Shown here piece after piece: positions 33,755 through 43,282 of a DNA stretch of 61,930 bases (positions are counted from its first letter, which is position 1; each line of letters starts with the position of its first letter). The notes under the pieces are model-generated. The model was not told the origin of the DNA and made no database searches. It saw nothing but the letters and a program-made list of their open reading frames with translations. The position numbers and the translations under genes are program-made. Source of the DNA: Pantoea sp. 18069 (GTDB taxonomy: Bacteria; Pseudomonadota; Gammaproteobacteria; Burkholderiales; Burkholderiaceae_C); assembly GCF_902706035.1 (NCBI RefSeq), contig NZ_CACSJA010000031.1:1-61930 (forward strand), read 5' to 3'.

Positions 33755-36700
33755 TCAGGCGATGGTCATCAGGCTGGCATTGCCGCCAGCCGCTGCCGTG
33801 TTCACGCTCAGCGCGCGCTCTATGACCAGCCGCTCCAGCGGCACGGCGGTGGAGCCGCTGGCGGCGTGGCCTATGCTGACGATGGGGCCGGGCCGCACGG
33901 CGAGCGCCTGGCTGGCCTGGGTGAGCGACGCCGCGTCGCCATGGTGGAGCACGGCATCGAATTGCACGCTGGGCGCGCTCCAGTCGGGCACCAGGTCTAT
34001 GGCCTGGCGCACGGCCAGGGGCAGGCGGGCGAACAGCGCCTGCCCCTCGGCGGGCCAGACCGCGCGGCTGCCTACGGCCAGAACGGCCGCGAGCTGGGTC
34101 AGCCTATCGCCGTCGGTGTTCGCGAGGCACAGCACGGCGTCGCGCGGCGCGAGCGTGTAGACGTTGCGCTCGCCTGTGGGGCCAGGGAGTTCGCAAGCGG
34201 GCGCGTGCGGCGTGAGCGCCTCGAAGCGCGCGCAAGCCGCCTGCAGCCGCGGCTGGCCGGCGTGCGCGGCCCAGCGTTGCAGTTGCGCGAAGGCCGAGGC
34301 TTCATGCCCGCTGGCGGCGGTTTGCGTGCCCTTGCCCGGCTGCGGCAGCGCGCGCTGCAGCACGTCGTCCGGGCGCTGCGACAGCAGCCGGTAGAGATAC
34401 AGCGGGCCGCCGGCCTTGGGGCCCGTGCCCGACAGGCCTTCGCCGCCAAAGGGCTGCACGCCCACGACGGCGCCGACCATGTTGCGGTTCACATAGACAT
34501 TGCCCGCGTGCGCCGCGCCCACGACCTGGGCAATGGTTTCGTCTATGCGCGTGTGTAGCCCCAGCGTGAGGCCGTAGCCGGTGGCGTTGATCTGCGCGAG
34601 CAACTGGCCCAGGCCCGCGCGCCGATAGCGCACGATGTGCAGTACCGGCCCGAAGATCTCGCGCTGCAGTTCGCCGAGGGTGTCGAGTTCGATCAGCGTC
34701 GGCAGCACGAAGGTGCCCTGGGCCAGCGCCGCGTCGCCCGGGTTCCAGGCCGTGCGCACGACCTTGCGGCCCCTGGCGCGCATCTGGTCGATATGCGCTT
34801 CTATGCCGCCGCGCGCCTGCGCGTCGATGACCGGGCCTATGTCCACGGCCAGCTGCGCCGGGTTGCCTATGCGGCATTGCGCGATCGCGCCTTCGAGCAT
34901 GGCGATGATGCGCTCGGCGCAGTCTTCCTGCAGACACAGCACGCGCAGCGCCGAGCAGCGCTGGCCCGCGCTGTCGAAGGCCGAGGCGACGACATCGGCG
35001 ACCACCTGCTCGGCCAGCGCCGACGAGTCGACGATCATCGCGTTCTGGCCGCCGGTTTCGGCGACCAGAGGAACCGGCTGGCCGTCGCTTGCGAGGCGCT
35101 GCGCGAGCGCGCGCTGCAAAATGCGCGCGACATCGGTCGAGCCCGTGAACAGCACGCCTTGCACGCGCGCATCGCCGACCAGCGCCGCACCCACGGTTTC
35201 GCCCTGGCCGGGCAGCAGTTGCACCACGGCCCGCGGCACGCCGGCCTGCCACAGGCGGCGCACCGCGTGGGCCGCGACCAGCGGCGTCTGTTCGGCGGGC
35301 TTGGCCAGCACCGGGTTGCCCGCGGCAAGCGCGGCGCTGACCTGGCCGATGAAGATCGCCAGCGGGAAATTCCAGGGGCTGATGCAGACCACAGGGCCCA
35401 GCGGGCGGTGGGTGCCGACGGCCCAATCCGCGCGCGCCTGCGCCGCATAAAAGCGCAGGAAGTCCACGGCTTCGCGCACTTCGGCAATGGCGTTGGCGGC
35501 GGTCTTGCCGGCTTCGCGTGCGAGCAGGCCCATGAGCTGCGGCAGATCGGCTTCGAGCAGATTCGCCGCCTGATCGAGGGCATCGGCGCGCACCGCAGGC
35601 GGCGTGTTGCCCCAACTGTCGGCTGCGAGGGCGGCGGCGTTGAGCGCGGATTCCACGTCCTGCGACGAGGCTTCGCGCACCCGGCCCACAAGGTCCTGCA
35701 GATTCGCCGGGTTGCGGATCTCGACTTCGGCGCCGTCGAATGCGGTCGGCGATGTCGTCGCACTGTGGCCCGGCGCCAGCATCGGGCCCGCCGACCAGTC
35801 GGCCGTGGCCTGCATGGCTTGGGCGATGGCCTGCAGCGTGTGTTCGTTGGACAGGTCCAGGCCCAGCGAATTCGCGCGCGCCGTGCCATAGAGCGCGATG
35901 GGCAGTGCAATCGCGGGGTGAGGCAGGCCGTATTCGCCTTCGTCGCGCGCCATGCGTTCCACGGTCTGCACAGGGTCTTCGACCAGGGTTTCGAGCGCGA
36001 TGCCCGGATCGGCAATGCGGTTGACAAACGAGGTGTTGGCGCCGTTTTCAAGCAACCGGCGCACCAGGTAGGCGAGCAGCGTTTCGTGCGTGCCCACGGG
36101 TGCATAGATGCGGCAGGGCCGGCCCAGCGTGGACACGACCTGCTCGTACAGCGGCTCGCCCATGCCGTGCAGGCACTGGAATTCGTACTGGCCGGGCGTG
36201 TAGCGCGCCGGGTCGGCCATCTGGTGGATGGCGGCGACCGTATGGGCATTGTGGGTGGCGAACTGCGGGAACACCGCGTCCGGGGCGTCGAGCAGCTTGC
36301 GCGCGCAGGCCAGGTAGGCGACGTCGGTATGGGGCTTGCGCGTGTAGACCGGGTAGCCGTCCTGGCCATCGACCTGGGCGCGCTTGATTTCGCTGTCCCA
36401 GTACGCGCCCTTGACCAGGCGCACCATCAGCCGGTGGCCGCTGCGGCGCGCGAGGTCGACCAGGAAGTCGATGACCGCAGGGCAGCGCTTCTGGTAGGCT
36501 TGGATGACAAAGCCGATTCCGTTCCAGCCGGCAAGCGCGGGCTCCAAGCACAGGCGCTCGAGCAGGTCCAGCGACAGCTCGAGCCGGTCGGCCTCCTCGG
36601 CATCGATGTTCAGGCCGATGTCGTGGCCCTTGGCCTGCACTGCAAGCTGAAGTACGCGCGGGTAGAGTTCGGCCATCACCCGCGCGAACTGCGCGCGGCT

Positions 36701-37510
36701 GTAGCGCGGGTGCAGGGCCGACAGCTTGATCGAGATGCCCGGGCCGGCTTCGATGCCCGCGCCGCCCGCGGCACGGCCGATGGCGTCGATCGCCTGCTGG
36801 TAGTCGGCAAGGTAGCGCTGCGCATCGCTTTCGGTCAGCGCCGCTTCGCCCAGCATGTCGTAGGAATAGCGAAAGCCCTGGGCTTCGAGGGCCTTGGCAT
36901 GCTGCAAGGCCTCGGCAATGGTCTCGCCTGCGACGAACTGCTCGCCCATCATGCGCATCGCCATGTCTACGCCCTTGCGAATCAGCGGCTTGCCGCCCTT
37001 GCCGATGATGCGCCCCAGCATGGTCGACAGCCCGGTCTCGCTGTGCGTGGCGACCAGCCGGCCCGTGAGCAGCAGGCCCCAGGTCGCGGCGTTGACGAAC
37101 AGCGACGGGCTGCGGCCCAGGTGCTGGCGCCAGTCGCCATCGGCGATCTTGTCACGTATCAGCGCGTCGCGCGTCGCGGCGTCGGGAATGCGCAGCAGCG
37201 CCTCGGCCAGGCACATCAGCGCCACGCCCTCATGCGACGACAGCGAATACTCCTGCAACAGACCTTGGACGATGCCCGCGCGGCCGCTGGCACTCTTGCG
37301 CTCGCGCAGCGCGCGTGCCAGCTGCAGCGCGAGCGCATTGGCGGCCTGTGCATCGTCAGCGCGCGCACGTGCGAGCGCCAGCAGGCCCGCCACGGCCTGG
37401 GGTTCAGGCAGCCGCGTCGCGGCCGTGATGGCGTCGCGCAGCGCGCCGCGGTGTTGCGTGGGGCCGTCGACAAACGTGGGGTGGGAGGCCGGGGCAGCAG
37501 AGATGGACAT
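33755..37510 (-). CDS. putA: Bifunctional proline dehydrogenase / P5C dehydrogenase
   Basis: 1251 residues. The FAD proline dehydrogenase domain occupies about 170-480 (ISIKLSALHPRYSRAQ, RLMVRLVKGAYWDSEIKRAQ, EFQCLHGMGEPLYEQVV). The P5C dehydrogenase is at about 560-1050 (VCISPWNFPLAIF, VAETGGQNAMIVDS, catalytic Cys in DSAGQRCSALRVL, EIFGPVLHIVRY). A C-terminal domain of about 200 residues follows, as in the long PutAs. The N-terminal ribbon-helix-helix of E. coli PutA is missing, so it cannot repress itself; the divergent Lrp-type gene takes that role. Converts proline to glutamate. Confidence 0.95.
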   Translation of the reverse strand: MSISAAPASHPTFVDGPTQHRGALRDAITAATRLPEPQAVAGLLALARARADDAQAANALALQLARALRERKSASGRAGIVQGLLQEYSLSSHEGVALMCLAEALLRIPDAATRDALIRDKIADGDWRQHLGRSPSLFVNAATWGLLLTGRLVATHSETGLSTMLGRIIGKGGKPLIRKGVDMAMRMMGEQFVAGETIAEALQHAKALEAQGFRYSYDMLGEAALTESDAQRYLADYQQAIDAIGRAAGGAGIEAGPGISIKLSALHPRYSRAQFARVMAELYPRVLQLAVQAKGHDIGLNIDAEEADRLELSLDLLERLCLEPALAGWNGIGFVIQAYQKRCPAVIDFLVDLARRSGHRLMVRLVKGAYWDSEIKRAQVDGQDGYPVYTRKPHTDVAYLACARKLLDAPDAVFPQFATHNAHTVAAIHQMADPARYTPGQYEFQCLHGMGEPLYEQVVSTLGRPCRIYAPVGTHETLLAYLVRRLLENGANTSFVNRIADPGIALETLVEDPVQTVERMARDEGEYGLPHPAIALPIALYGTARANSLGLDLSNEHTLQAIAQAMQATADWSAGPMLAPGHSATTSPTAFDGAEVEIRNPANLQDLVGRVREASSQDVESALNAAALAADSWGNTPPAVRADALDQAANLLEADLPQLMGLLAREAGKTAANAIAEVREAVDFLRFYAAQARADWAVGTHRPLGPVVCISPWNFPLAIFIGQVSAALAAGNPVLAKPAEQTPLVAAHAVRRLWQAGVPRAVVQLLPGQGETVGAALVGDARVQGVLFTGSTDVARILQRALAQRLASDGQPVPLVAETGGQNAMIVDSSALAEQVVADVVASAFDSAGQRCSALRVLCLQEDCAERIIAMLEGAIAQCRIGNPAQLAVDIGPVIDAQARGGIEAHIDQMRARGRKVVRTAWNPGDAALAQGTFVLPTLIELDTLGELQREIFGPVLHIVRYRRAGLGQLLAQINATGYGLTLGLHTRIDETIAQVVGAAHAGNVYVNRNMVGAVVGVQPFGGEGLSGTGPKAGGPLYLYRLLSQRPDDVLQRALPQPGKGTQTAASGHEASAFAQLQRWAAHAGQPRLQAACARFEALTPHAPACELPGPTGERNVYTLAPRDAVLCLANTDGDRLTQLAAVLAVGSRAVWPAEGQALFARLPLAVRQAIDLVPDWSAPSVQFDAVLHHGDAASLTQASQALAVRPGPIVSIGHAASGSTAVPLERLVIERALSVNTAAAGGNASLMTIA

Positions 37511-37558
37511 GGGCAGCGAGGGATTAGTTGATGTGGCAATGGTGCATCCACATTGATA

Positions 37559-37579
37559 GAATATTTATTCAAAATATTC
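37559..37579. promoter_or_regulatory. Probable Lrp-type operator between putA and its regulator
   Basis: GAATATTTATTCAAAATATT followed by C: two eight-base arms GAATATTT and AAATATTC around ATTCA. It lies 49 bases upstream of putA and 28 bases upstream of the regulator start, in a strongly AT-rich stretch that also holds the likely -10 regions. AT-rich palindromes of this kind are typical binding sites of Lrp/AsnC proteins. Confidence 0.65.
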
Positions 37580-37606
37580 AGATATCACAGAATAAAAAAC
37601 TACTTT

Positions 37607-38095
37607 ATGAACACGGACCACGCACAAGCGCTTGACCGCATGGACCTGCGCATTCTTGCGCTGCTGCAGACCGACGGCCGCCTTGCCAACCTCAAGCTCG
37701 CCGATGCCATCGGCCTGTCGCCCACGGCCACGCTGGCGCGCGTGCAGCGGCTCACGCGCGAGGGCTTCATCCTGGGCTATGAAGCCCGGCTCAATCCGAT
37801 CAAGCTCGATGCGGGCATGCTGGTGTTCGTCGAGGTACTGCTGGACCGCACCACGCCCAATGTCTTCGAGGCGTTCAAGGTGGCGGTGCAGCTGCAGCCC
37901 GAAATCATGGAATGCCACATGGTGGCCGGCGGCTTCGACTACCTGCTGAAAACCCGCAGCGCCGACATGAATGCCTACCGGGTGTTTGCCGGCAACGTGC
38001 TGTGGCAGTTGCCGGGCGTGCGCGAGACGCGCACCTATGCGGTGATGGAAGAGGTGAAGAACTCCTCGCATCTGCATTTGCGGGGGCTGGGGTAG
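37607..38095 (+). CDS. Lrp/AsnC-family regulator of putA (PutR-like)
   Basis: 162 residues from ATG 37607. Helix-turn-helix at 10-60 (LDRMDLRILALLQTDGRLAN and SPTATLARVQRL), RAM ligand domain from about 75 (VFVEVLLDRTTPNVFEAFKV, VAGGFDYLLKTRSADMNAYR). It is divergent from putA with 96 bases between. This arrangement is well known for PutR/BkdR-like activators, which turn on putA when proline is present. The ORF could be extended 18 codons upstream, but those run through the operator. Confidence 0.92.
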   Translation: MNTDHAQALDRMDLRILALLQTDGRLANLKLADAIGLSPTATLARVQRLTREGFILGYEARLNPIKLDAGMLVFVEVLLDRTTPNVFEAFKVAVQLQPEIMECHMVAGGFDYLLKTRSADMNAYRVFAGNVLWQLPGVRETRTYAVMEEVKNSSHLHLRGLG

Positions 38096-38255
38096 GGCCT
38101 GCCTGCGTGCCCGGAGTGCAGGGCGTTCATCCTTCGATACTTCGGCGGGCTCGGGACTCTCAAGAAACAGCTTTTTTGTCAAATAAATCAATGACTTAGA
38201 AAGCACTCGATTTGAGCAAACAGCGGCGATGAGTGGCGTACTCTCAAAAGACCGA

Positions 38256-38362
38256 CCCTTCGACAAGCTCAGGGTGAACGGGATTTTGAAGTCATGCCTC
38301 ACCCTGTTTCTTGATAACGCCTGGCGAGACTTCGTCTCGCTTACCGCGCTCAGGGCGAACGG
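38256..38362. repeat. REP-like repeats and hairpin
   Basis: CCCTTCGACAAGCTCAGGGT continues to GAACGGG at 38282. A perfect seven-pair hairpin GCGAGACTTCGTCTCGC is at 38324-38340, and a second partial copy of the repeat, CTCAGGGCGAACGG, ends at 38362. A degenerate copy, CCTTCGATACTTCGGCGGGC, may lie near 38133. The 390 bases between the Lrp gene and the DUF202 gene contain no coding sequence that I can support. Confidence 0.75.
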
Positions 38363-38486
38363 ATGGGAGATTGAGTTCGCCAGAAAGAGTTCGGATGAAC
38401 CGCGAGCAAGCTGCCAGATTCACGCTTGGAACGGTCCGAACACGAGGGGGATTTCAAATTCGGTCCGATCCACACCACGATTTGTG

Positions 38487-38789
38487 TCATTTTCCCAGGC
38501 TTGCCATCGCAACCCCGGCACAAGCGCCTGCCCCCAAGGCCAGCGCAGCGAGCAAGTGGCCGGACGGTGTCATGACCGCGGTCACGCGCAATAGCGCATT
38601 GCGACGCATCATGCCGATAACCCATGCAAAAACTGCCCCTGAAAGCAGGAATGCGCCGGTGATGACGATCTCCAATCGATGAGATTCTGTTCCGATTTTC
38701 AGCCATGCGGCAGCGACCACCAACATACTCAAAGCCGTTCTATTCCAGGCCAACGCTGTGCGCTCTGGTTGCAGCCCCGGGTCTCTCAT
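38487..38789 (-). CDS. DUF202 membrane protein (second of a pair)
   Basis: 100 residues from ATG 38789, which overlaps the stop of the preceding gene (ATGA). It begins MRDPGLQPERTALAWNRTAL, the DUF202 signature (ERTxLAWxRTxL), and has three hydrophobic segments. DUF202 proteins (YidH/YidG-like) sit in the inner membrane; function unknown. The longer frame upstream overlaps the partner gene and lacks family similarity. Confidence 0.85.
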   Translation of the reverse strand: MRDPGLQPERTALAWNRTALSMLVVAAAWLKIGTESHRLEIVITGAFLLSGAVFAWVIGMMRRNALLRVTAVMTPSGHLLAALALGAGACAGVAMASLGK

Positions 38790-39142
38790 ATATTTCCCGT
38801 AAAGACCATGGCCACCGTGATAGCCGCGATCATGAAGCCAACCGCGATACATGAGATGAACCAGCATGCCGGCAATGGCCGATCATGGCGCATTGCAATT
38901 TCGTTCGATTTCCAGCGCAAAAATGCCAGCAAGAACATCGCGGCGGCCGCCACGCTGGAAAATATAGCCAGGTACGAAACATAGACATGCCCCGGAAATT
39001 TGACGGACACCTGGTCAAGCAGGACGGCTCCCGCCAAGAGTGCCAGTGCCGTTCTGACCCAGGCAAGAAAGGTTCTTTCATTGGCGAGTGAAAACCTGTA
39101 GTCAGGCTCTTTGCCTTGTAGTTGCCAAGCTGGACGGTGCAT
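38786..39142 (-). CDS. DUF202 membrane protein (YidH-like, first of a pair)
   Basis: 118 residues from ATG 39142. DYRFSLANERTFLAWVRTAL is the DUF202/YidH hallmark and three membrane segments follow. It is translationally coupled with the second DUF202 gene, as in E. coli yidH-yidG. Probably they form a complex in the inner membrane; role unknown. A start at 39202 is possible but adds a segment without family similarity. Confidence 0.85.
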   Translation of the reverse strand: MHRPAWQLQGKEPDYRFSLANERTFLAWVRTALALLAGAVLLDQVSVKFPGHVYVSYLAIFSSVAAAAMFLLAFLRWKSNEIAMRHDRPLPACWFISCIAVGFMIAAITVAMVFTGNI

Positions 39143-39211
39143 GTTTGCAGAGATATTTAGGGTGATGAGCGAAGGGAATTGGCGTCGGGCCGCAAGTGCC
39201 ATAAAGCTACA

Positions 39212-40807
39212 TCAACACACCCTATCCTCCAGGATCAAGTCCGCACCTTTCTCCGCCACCATCATTACCGCCCCCTGGATATTTCCGGACACCATCTTGG
39301 GCATGACCGAGGCATCGACTACGCGCAGACCGGATATACCGTGCAACCTGAGCCGTGAATCGACGACTGCCCCTTCGTCCTCTCCCATGCGACAGGTTCC
39401 CAATGGGTGGTAAATCGTCTGTCCGTTCGCACGTGCAAACTCCAACCAGTCGGCATCTGTCTGCACCTGCGGGCCAGGGCCCATCTCGCGTTCAATGAAC
39501 TGCGCCATGGCGGGCTGGGCGACGATCTGGCGAGCCAGCTGCATGCTGCGCACGATGCACTGCTGGTCCACCTCGCTGCTGAGGAAGTTGGGCCTTATGG
39601 ACGGCCCCTGCATGGGGTCGGCGGACCTGGCGTGGATGCTGCCTATGGATTCCGGGCGCATTTGGGTCACTCCTATCGTCATGCCAGGCGCGTGATCGAG
39701 AATGCGTTCGGCCGCATTGGCATAGCTGGCATGCACGAAGAAGTACTGCGCATCCGGCGTCGGCAGTTCCGCGCGGGTCTTGACGAAGCCATGGACCAGG
39801 CCCGTGCCCAGGGTGAGGATTCCCTTGCGCTGCGTCACATACCGGGAAACGGCGGCCGCCAGGCGCCAGCCACGTGACATTTCGTTGAGCGTTATGGTGT
39901 TCTTCACGCGCCAGTTCATGCGCGTGGCGAAGTGGTCGATATAGTTCTCGCCCACGCCCGGCAGGGCATGCCGCACCGCAATGCCCAGCGACTGCAGCAA
40001 TGCCGGCTGGCCTATGCCCGACAGCTCCAGGAGCTGCGGGGTCTGAATGGCGCCTGCTGCCAGGATCACTTCGGTATGTGCCCGTACGCTGACCTCCTGA
40101 CCATGGCGGCGGTAGGTGATGCCCACACAGCGTTGGCCGGCCAGATCCACGCGCAATACATGCGCTTCGGTCACTATCGTCAGATTGGGGCGCTGCAGCA
40201 CTGGTTTGAGGTAGGCGTCGTACGCGCTCCAGCGGCGCCCGCCGCGCTGGTTCACCTGGTAGTAGCCGAATCCTTCCTGGTCAGGGGCGTTGTAGTCGTC
40301 GCTGAGTCGCTGGCCATTCTGAACGGCCGCCTGCATGAAGGCATCCGCTATCGGAAAGCGCTCATTGACCTGCTCCAGGTGCAGTGGGCCGTCCTTCCCC
40401 CGGGTGTCCCCGCCCTGCGGATAGCACTCGAGCTTGCGGAAGTAGGGCGCGACATCCTGGGCGCCCCAGCCCCTGGCACCGGCGTCACGCCAGGCGTCAT
40501 AGTCCTGCGGCTGTCCACGCACGTAGATCATGCCGTTGATCAGCGTCGAGCCGCCGAGGCCCTTGCCGCGCGGCACGGAAATGACCCGGCCCTTCGTGTT
40601 CTCTTCGGCTTCGGTCTTGAAGAGCCAGTTGTACTTGCGGTTGGTCAGCAGCTTGCTGAAGCCCGCAGGGATGGGTATCCAGGGGCTGCGCGGCTGCCCA
40701 CCTGCTTCAATGAGCAGCACGCGGTGCTTGCCCGAGGCCGTCAGCCGGTTCGCGAGCACGCAACCGGCCGTGCCGCCGCCAACGATCACGTAGTCATAGG
40801 TATCCAT
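39212..40807 (-). CDS. GMC-family FAD oxidoreductase (choline/alcohol dehydrogenase type)
   Basis: 531 residues from ATG 40807. FAD motif YVIVGGGTAGCVLANRL near the start, GMC signatures VPRGKGLGGSTLINGMIYVR and ILAAGAIQTPQLLELSGIG, and the active-site His in IYHPLGTCRMG with the C-terminal MVSGNIQGAVMMVAEKGAD. GMC enzymes of this type oxidise primary alcohols to aldehydes. Upstream in the same direction are aldehyde dehydrogenase and sulfatase genes. The product aldehyde could be passed to the dehydrogenase at 41811. It is 186 bases behind the AroE-like gene and may have its own start site. Confidence 0.9.
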   Translation of the reverse strand: MDTYDYVIVGGGTAGCVLANRLTASGKHRVLLIEAGGQPRSPWIPIPAGFSKLLTNRKYNWLFKTEAEENTKGRVISVPRGKGLGGSTLINGMIYVRGQPQDYDAWRDAGARGWGAQDVAPYFRKLECYPQGGDTRGKDGPLHLEQVNERFPIADAFMQAAVQNGQRLSDDYNAPDQEGFGYYQVNQRGGRRWSAYDAYLKPVLQRPNLTIVTEAHVLRVDLAGQRCVGITYRRHGQEVSVRAHTEVILAAGAIQTPQLLELSGIGQPALLQSLGIAVRHALPGVGENYIDHFATRMNWRVKNTITLNEMSRGWRLAAAVSRYVTQRKGILTLGTGLVHGFVKTRAELPTPDAQYFFVHASYANAAERILDHAPGMTIGVTQMRPESIGSIHARSADPMQGPSIRPNFLSSEVDQQCIVRSMQLARQIVAQPAMAQFIEREMGPGPQVQTDADWLEFARANGQTIYHPLGTCRMGEDEGAVVDSRLRLHGISGLRVVDASVMPKMVSGNIQGAVMMVAEKGADLILEDRVC

Positions 40808-40993
40808 GGTGTTTCTCAAGCATTCAGATGAAGGGGACGGACCTTGCCGGGAGGCGAGGGAGCGCTGGATGCGCTGGCGGCTCGGCGATGGCACGGCAGC
40901 GCGCCGGCGCGCTCACACGGTGCTGGCCTGTGCCGTGTTCCGCCGAGCTGCTGGCCCTGCACAGCTTCTCCCGGAGTTCAGGCTGCATTGGGT

Positions 40994-41806
40994 TCATGTG
41001 CCTTCCGCTGGCGTCGCGCCGCGCATGAACGCCGCCATCAGCGCGATCTGGCTGGACAGCATGGGTGCGCCGAAGTGGACGCGGCAGCCCTTGGCCTGGG
41101 CAGCCCGAAGCAGCGGCGTCTCGGCGGGTTGCATGATGATCTCCGCGACGATCTGCTGCGGCTCCAGGCAGTCCACATTCAAGGGCAAGGCATCGCCGGG
41201 ATGCAGGCCTAGCGAGGTGCCGTTGACGACCAGCTCATGGCCGGCAGGGTCCTCGCTGCCTACGGCCAGGCTCAGCGCAGGAAAATGGCTCGCAATGCGA
41301 TCAATCAGTTGCTGCGCCTTGTCGGCCGTGCGATTGGCGATGGTCAGCCGGCGCACACCGGCGCCCGCGAGCGCAAAGGCGATGGCCGAGGCGGCGCCAC
41401 CGGCGCCTGCCAGATAGACGCTGCGTCCCGCCGGCTCCAGGCCCTGGCTGCGCAGCCCGCTCACAAAGCCTTCGCCGTCCAGCATCCCCCCGACCAAACG
41501 GCCGTCTGCAGTGCGGCGCACGACGTTCACGGCCCCAATCAGGCGGGCCTCGGGCGTCATTTCGTCGCACAGGGCGACGATGGCCGTCTTGTGCGGCACG
41601 GTGACGACGAAGCCGCCCAGGTTCTGCAGCGTCCGCAGACCTTGGACTGCCTGGGCCAGGCCTTCGGGCTTGACATGCACAGGTACCATGACGCCGTCGA
41701 TCTGGCGCTCGGCGAACAGCTGGTTGATACGCTGCGGTGTCTTGACGTGGTGGATGGGGTCGGCCAGGATGCCGAAAATCTGTGTGCTGCCGTTGATCTC
41801 TCGCAT
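40994..41806 (-). CDS. Shikimate-dehydrogenase-like (AroE-like) protein
   Basis: 270 residues from ATG 41806. The fold is AroE: catalytic Lys in VVTVPHKTAIV, NADP motif LAGAGGAASAIAFAL, VVNGTSLGLHPGDALP. The substrate-recognition Ser-x-Ser of true shikimate dehydrogenases (H-S-K-S-P) reads H-V-K-T-P here, so both Ser are changed. This points to a different hydroxy-acid or quinate-like substrate. Its place in a catabolic operon with ALDH, SDR and sulfatase supports a degradative role. Confidence 0.85.
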   Translation of the reverse strand: MREINGSTQIFGILADPIHHVKTPQRINQLFAERQIDGVMVPVHVKPEGLAQAVQGLRTLQNLGGFVVTVPHKTAIVALCDEMTPEARLIGAVNVVRRTADGRLVGGMLDGEGFVSGLRSQGLEPAGRSVYLAGAGGAASAIAFALAGAGVRRLTIANRTADKAQQLIDRIASHFPALSLAVGSEDPAGHELVVNGTSLGLHPGDALPLNVDCLEPQQIVAEIIMQPAETPLLRAAQAKGCRVHFGAPMLSSQIALMAAFMRGATPAEGT

Positions 41807-41810
41807 GGTG

Positions 41811-43256
41811 TCAGGCCTGGATATAGGAGGTTTTGGTGGCGGTGTAGAACTCGCGCGCGTAGCTGCCTTGCTCGCGCGCGCCGTAGCTGGAGGCCTTGCG
41901 GCCACCGAAGGGGGCGTGGTAGTCGACGCCGGCCGTGGCCACGTTCACCATCACCATGCCGGCCGTCGAGTGCCGCTTGAAGTCCGTGGCGTGCTTCAGC
42001 GACGTGGTGCAAATGCCGGAGGACAGGCCGAACGGGGTGTCGTTGGCCGTCGCCAGCGCCTCCTCGTACTCCTTGACCCGGATGACGGTTGCCACCGGGC
42101 CGAAGATTTCCTCGCGGTTCACGCGCATGGCGTTGTGCGTTTCGGTGATCAGGGCTGGCGACAGGTAGTAGCCCGGCGTGGCGCGTTGCAACAGCTCCCC
42201 GCCCGCCAGCAGCCGCCCGCCTTCCTGCTGGGCCAGGTCGATGTAGAAACGGTCCTGGTCCAGTTGGTCTTGCGATACCACGGGGCCTATGTCCGTGCCG
42301 GCTTCCAGCGCGTGTCCGACCTGAAGCGCTGCCATGCGCTCGGCCAGGGCCGCGACAAAACGGTCGTGAATGCCTTGCTGCACGATCAGGCGGCTGGACG
42401 CCGTGCAGCGCTGGCCGCTGGAGTAGAAGCTGCCCTGCAGGGCCACGTTGACGGCGAGATCCAGGTCCGCGTCATCGAGCACGACCAGCGGGTTCTTGCC
42501 GCCCATCTCGAGCTGCACCTTGGCGCCACGCTCCATGCAGGCCAGGCCCACGCTGCGGCCGGTGCCGGTCGATCCCGTGAAGCTGAGCGCACGCACCTTG
42601 GGCGAGTTCGCCAGAGCTTGACCGACCTTGGAGCCTGCTCCCATGACCAGGTTGAAGGTGCCGGGCGGCAATTGGCCGGCCCGCACAATGATTTCCGACA
42701 GCGCCCAGGCGCTGCCAGGCACCAGATCGGCGGGCTTGAAGACCACGGCGTTGCCATAGGCCAGTGCCGGGGCGATCTTCCAGGCAGGGATGGCGATAGG
42801 GAAATTCCAGGGCGCGATGATGCCTACGACCCCTTCGGGCTCGCGTGTCACTTCCACTTCGACGCCGGGCCGAATCGACGGCAACTTCTCGCCCCCCAGT
42901 CGCAGGGCCTCGGCCGCAAAGAATTTGAAGACGCGTCCGGCGCGCATGACTTCCCCTATGCCCTCGGCCAGCGTCTTGCCCTGCTCGCGCGAGAGCAGTC
43001 GGCCCAGTTCGTCACTGCGCGCCAGGATTTCCGCGCCGATGCGATCCAGCGCATCGGAGCGCTGTTCCGCGGTCCGGCCGGCCCAGGCCCGCTGCGCGTC
43101 GAACGCCGCATCGATGGCGGCCTGGGCCTGTTGCGCATCGGCGCGGACGTATTCACCCACGATATCGCGCGTATCCGAAGGGTTGATGTTGAGTGCTACC
43201 GATGTGCCGGAGGTCCATTCGCCAGCGATGTAGTTGAGGTGCGGTGTCGTTTGCAT
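41811..43256 (-). CDS. NAD(P)-dependent aldehyde dehydrogenase
   Basis: 481 residues. Conserved landmarks: GIIAPWNFPIAIPAWK, FTGSTGTGRSVG, Glu in QLEMGGKNPLVV, nucleophile Cys in SSGQRCTASSRL, and NREEIFGPVATVIRV. This is close to the ketoglutarate-semialdehyde/succinate-semialdehyde dehydrogenase branch. Four bases separate it from the AroE-like gene and 26 from the SDR, so it is in the middle of the operon. It would oxidise an aldehyde made by the GMC enzyme or the SDR to a carboxylic acid. Confidence 0.92.
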   Translation of the reverse strand: MQTTPHLNYIAGEWTSGTSVALNINPSDTRDIVGEYVRADAQQAQAAIDAAFDAQRAWAGRTAEQRSDALDRIGAEILARSDELGRLLSREQGKTLAEGIGEVMRAGRVFKFFAAEALRLGGEKLPSIRPGVEVEVTREPEGVVGIIAPWNFPIAIPAWKIAPALAYGNAVVFKPADLVPGSAWALSEIIVRAGQLPPGTFNLVMGAGSKVGQALANSPKVRALSFTGSTGTGRSVGLACMERGAKVQLEMGGKNPLVVLDDADLDLAVNVALQGSFYSSGQRCTASSRLIVQQGIHDRFVAALAERMAALQVGHALEAGTDIGPVVSQDQLDQDRFYIDLAQQEGGRLLAGGELLQRATPGYYLSPALITETHNAMRVNREEIFGPVATVIRVKEYEEALATANDTPFGLSSGICTTSLKHATDFKRHSTAGMVMVNVATAGVDYHAPFGGRKASSYGAREQGSYAREFYTATKTSYIQA

Positions 43257-43282
43257 GGGGCAGGTAGGTTGTCTTGGTGGAG

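Noticed and set aside
34637..37531. 964-codon open frame on the plus strand
   Set aside because: It is the antisense of putA; its composition (His/Arg/Gly-rich) and lack of any family pattern are typical of high-GC shadow frames.
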